Source: Desulfobacula sp.
Lineage (GTDB): Bacteria; Desulfobacterota; Desulfobacteria; Desulfobacterales; Desulfobacteraceae
Reading direction: 5' to 3'
NCBI GenBank assembly: GCA_018645325.1
Contig: JABGOU010000041.1
Span: forward strand, 1 to 34,327
Length of the DNA: 34,327 nucleotides
Below the pieces are notes generated by a model that worked only from the letters and a program-made list of their open reading frames with translations, was not told where the DNA came from and ran no database searches. Positions within the stretch are counted from its first letter, which is position 1, and the number at the start of each line of letters is the position of its first letter. The position numbers and the translations under genes are program-made. Below are positions 33,384-34,327 of this stretch, piece by piece.

Positions 33384-33992
33384 ATGACTATTTTAAATCA
33401 CCCGAGAAATGCTATATCAATAACGCCCTCAATGCTCATTGAATATACATTCTGCCCTCGGTTTATCTATTTTATGTTTGCTTTGGATATTCCCCAGCGA
33501 GAAGAAAAGCGGTTTAAAGTCATTAAAGGGCGGAGAATTCATGAAGAAAAAGCAAATATCAATAAAGAATATTTGCGTAAGAAACTTGGTGTGGTTGAAA
33601 AGCAAAGCAATATTTACCTTTCATCAAGTCAATATCATCTCAGAGGAATAATTGACGAGATACTGACTTTTGCAGACAACACAATGGCGCCCCTTGATTT
33701 TAAATATGCAAAATACAAAGAGATAAATTATAAAACACAAAAGATACAGGCATTATGTTATTCTCTCATGATCGAAGATAATTACGGGGAAAAATCAAAC
33801 AGGGCATACATCGTTTATACACGATCAAAAAATAAATTCGTTGAATTGAAATTTAATGAAAAAGATAAATCGGAATTGAAAAAAAGTATCAAAGAGGTTA
33901 TTCACATTATTAAGACGGGTTTTTATCCCAAGCGGGCATCATCTATAAAGCGTTGTGCTGACTGCTGTTATAAAAATATTTGTGCAAACTGA
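33384..33992 (+). CDS. cas4: Cas4 nuclease/PAM-selection factor
   Basis: This is a 202-residue Cas4 of the RecB family. Iron-sulfur cysteines are Cys24 ('YTFCPR') and Cys191, Cys194 and Cys200 ('CADCCYKNIC'). Nuclease residues are Asp91 ('IIDEIL'), Asp105-Lys107 in 'PLDFKYAK' (Asp where many have Glu) and Gln122 ('KIQALCYSLM'). Cas4 trims prespacers and checks the PAM with Cas1-Cas2. It sits at the operon's end next to the array, far from cas1-cas2 with which it normally groups. The gap after cas3 is 35 nt. The initiator has no strong Shine-Dalgarno sequence. Confidence 0.92.
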   Translation: MTILNHPRNAISITPSMLIEYTFCPRFIYFMFALDIPQREEKRFKVIKGRRIHEEKANINKEYLRKKLGVVEKQSNIYLSSSQYHLRGIIDEILTFADNTMAPLDFKYAKYKEINYKTQKIQALCYSLMIEDNYGEKSNRAYIVYTRSKNKFVELKFNEKDKSELKKSIKEVIHIIKTGFYPKRASSIKRCADCCYKNICAN

Positions 33993-34085
33993 AAAAATGA
34001 TAAAATATGATATAAATACAATCTATTACCATCACTTTAATAACTTACAAATAACTCATAACTCAATAGTATTGGTTGAAATGTT

Positions 34086-34091
34086 TATAAT
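34086..34091 (+). promoter_or_regulatory. Candidate -10 element of the array promoter
   Basis: A perfect TATAAT lies 60 nt upstream of the first repeat, with TTTGAA not far downstream. The -35 position at 17-nt spacing reads TCAATA, a poor match, so another factor may assist. Confidence 0.4.
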
Positions 34092-34119
34092 ATGGATCTT
34101 TGAAAATTTGTTTAACCCT

Positions 34120-34144
34120 CTTAAAATCAAAGGGAAATTTTAAG
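34120..34144. repeat. Inverted repeat at the leader-repeat boundary
   Basis: CTTAAAAT (34120-34127) and ATTTTAAG (34137-34144) are perfect complements over 9 nt, ending 7 nt before repeat 1. It could mark the integration site or fold in the RNA. Confidence 0.5.
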
Positions 34145-34151
34145 AATAGAG

Positions 34152-34327
34152 GTCTGAATTCCATATCCAGAAAAACAAGGATTGAAACAAAAAGATTTAT
34201 GGATGCTGGAAGAACAACACGAAGGTCTGAATTCCATATCCAGAAAAACAAGGATTGAAACTCGAGATATCCATTCAAAAAACGGCTTGCACTATTTGTC
34301 TGAATTCCATATCCAGAAAAACAAGGA
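34152..34327 (+). CRISPR. CRISPR array (type I-B repeats), continuing past the window
   Basis: Three copies of a 37-nt repeat start at 34152, 34225 and 34298; the last is cut after 30 nt by the window edge. The repeat begins GTCTGAATTCC and ends ATTGAAAC. The two full copies are identical. Spacers are 36 nt each (34189-34224 and 34262-34297), giving a 73-nt period. The terminal ATTGAAAC is typical of the 8-nt crRNA handle of type I-B systems with Cas6. The first repeat is leader-proximal, so the two spacers shown should be the newest. Neither shows an obvious match elsewhere in this window. Confidence 0.97.

Larger units (their letters stand above)
33993..34151 (+). promoter_or_regulatory. 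CRISPR leader
   Basis: This is 159 nt of AT-rich, non-coding DNA between cas4 and the first repeat. It is on the correct side for repeats that end ATTGAAAC. It holds a TATAAT box and a small hairpin next to the first repeat, consistent with transcription and spacer integration starting here. Confidence 0.75.

Noticed and set aside
25237-33992. Type III or I-C/I-E assignment for the CRISPR locus
   Set aside because: There is no Cas10, Cse1/Cse2 or Cas8c/Csd-type protein; the Csh2-type Cas7, TM1802-like Cas8, separate Cas6 and ATTGAAAC repeat end point to I-B.
34063-34278. Minus-strand 71-residue open frame across the leader and first repeats
   Set aside because: It is a by-product of the CRISPR repeat; the predicted peptide repeats itself (LEFQSLFFWIWNS-like units) and has no ribosome binding site.

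Overview
The window looks like chromosomal DNA of an anaerobic sulfate-reducing bacterium, most probably a Desulfobacteraceae-type member of the Desulfobacterota. The evidence is a siroheme decarboxylase subunit (AhbB, alternative heme pathway), two uncharacterised radical SAM enzymes, a ferritin-like diiron protein and a DUF169 protein, with low-to-moderate GC and short, often overlapping operons. The genus cannot be fixed from the sequence alone.

Positions 1-21,400 are core or housekeeping DNA. A minus-strand operon runs htpG > rimO > polyprenyl diphosphate synthase > a secreted FlgT-N-like protein that is cut by the window edge. Next come a truncated TetR regulator convergent with an EamA transporter, then a plus-strand block (radical SAM, transketolase, YjbQ-type protein). 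A minus-strand block follows: Na/phosphate symporter with PhoU tail, DUF1178, B12-radical SAM overlapping ahbB, mtnA and a DUF2959 lipoprotein. A short out-of-frame relic of a Cys/Met-metabolism PLP enzyme lies at the 3' end of mtnA. Then come a ferritin-like protein, DUF169, a methylmalonyl-CoA-decarboxylase-like crotonase, an ornithine aminotransferase with a TrmB-type regulator that has its own palindromic operator candidate, and ssb followed by a strong terminator.

Positions 21,400-24,850 form an accessory block: a small unknown protein, a Fic AMPylase-type protein and a ParB-like/HTH/DNA-methyltransferase fusion. Families of short A-rich repeats flank fic on both sides.

Positions 24,850-34,327 hold a complete type I-B CRISPR-Cas locus, all on the plus strand: cas1, cas2, cas6, cas8b, a small separate gene that looks like a detached Cas8b C-terminal region (Cas11-like small subunit), cas7, cas5, cas3 and cas4. 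An AT-rich leader follows, then an array with 37-nt repeats and 36-nt spacers that runs off the right edge. Three points stand out. The gene order is an exact cyclic permutation of the common I-B order. cas1 appears to start at an ATT codon behind a perfect Shine-Dalgarno sequence. The small subunit is a free-standing gene with its own ribosome binding site.

The Cas genes should work together as follows: Cas1-Cas2-Cas4 acquire spacers into the downstream array; Cas6 cuts the transcript in the repeat; Cas8b, the small subunit, Cas7 and Cas5 form Cascade; Cas3 degrades the target.
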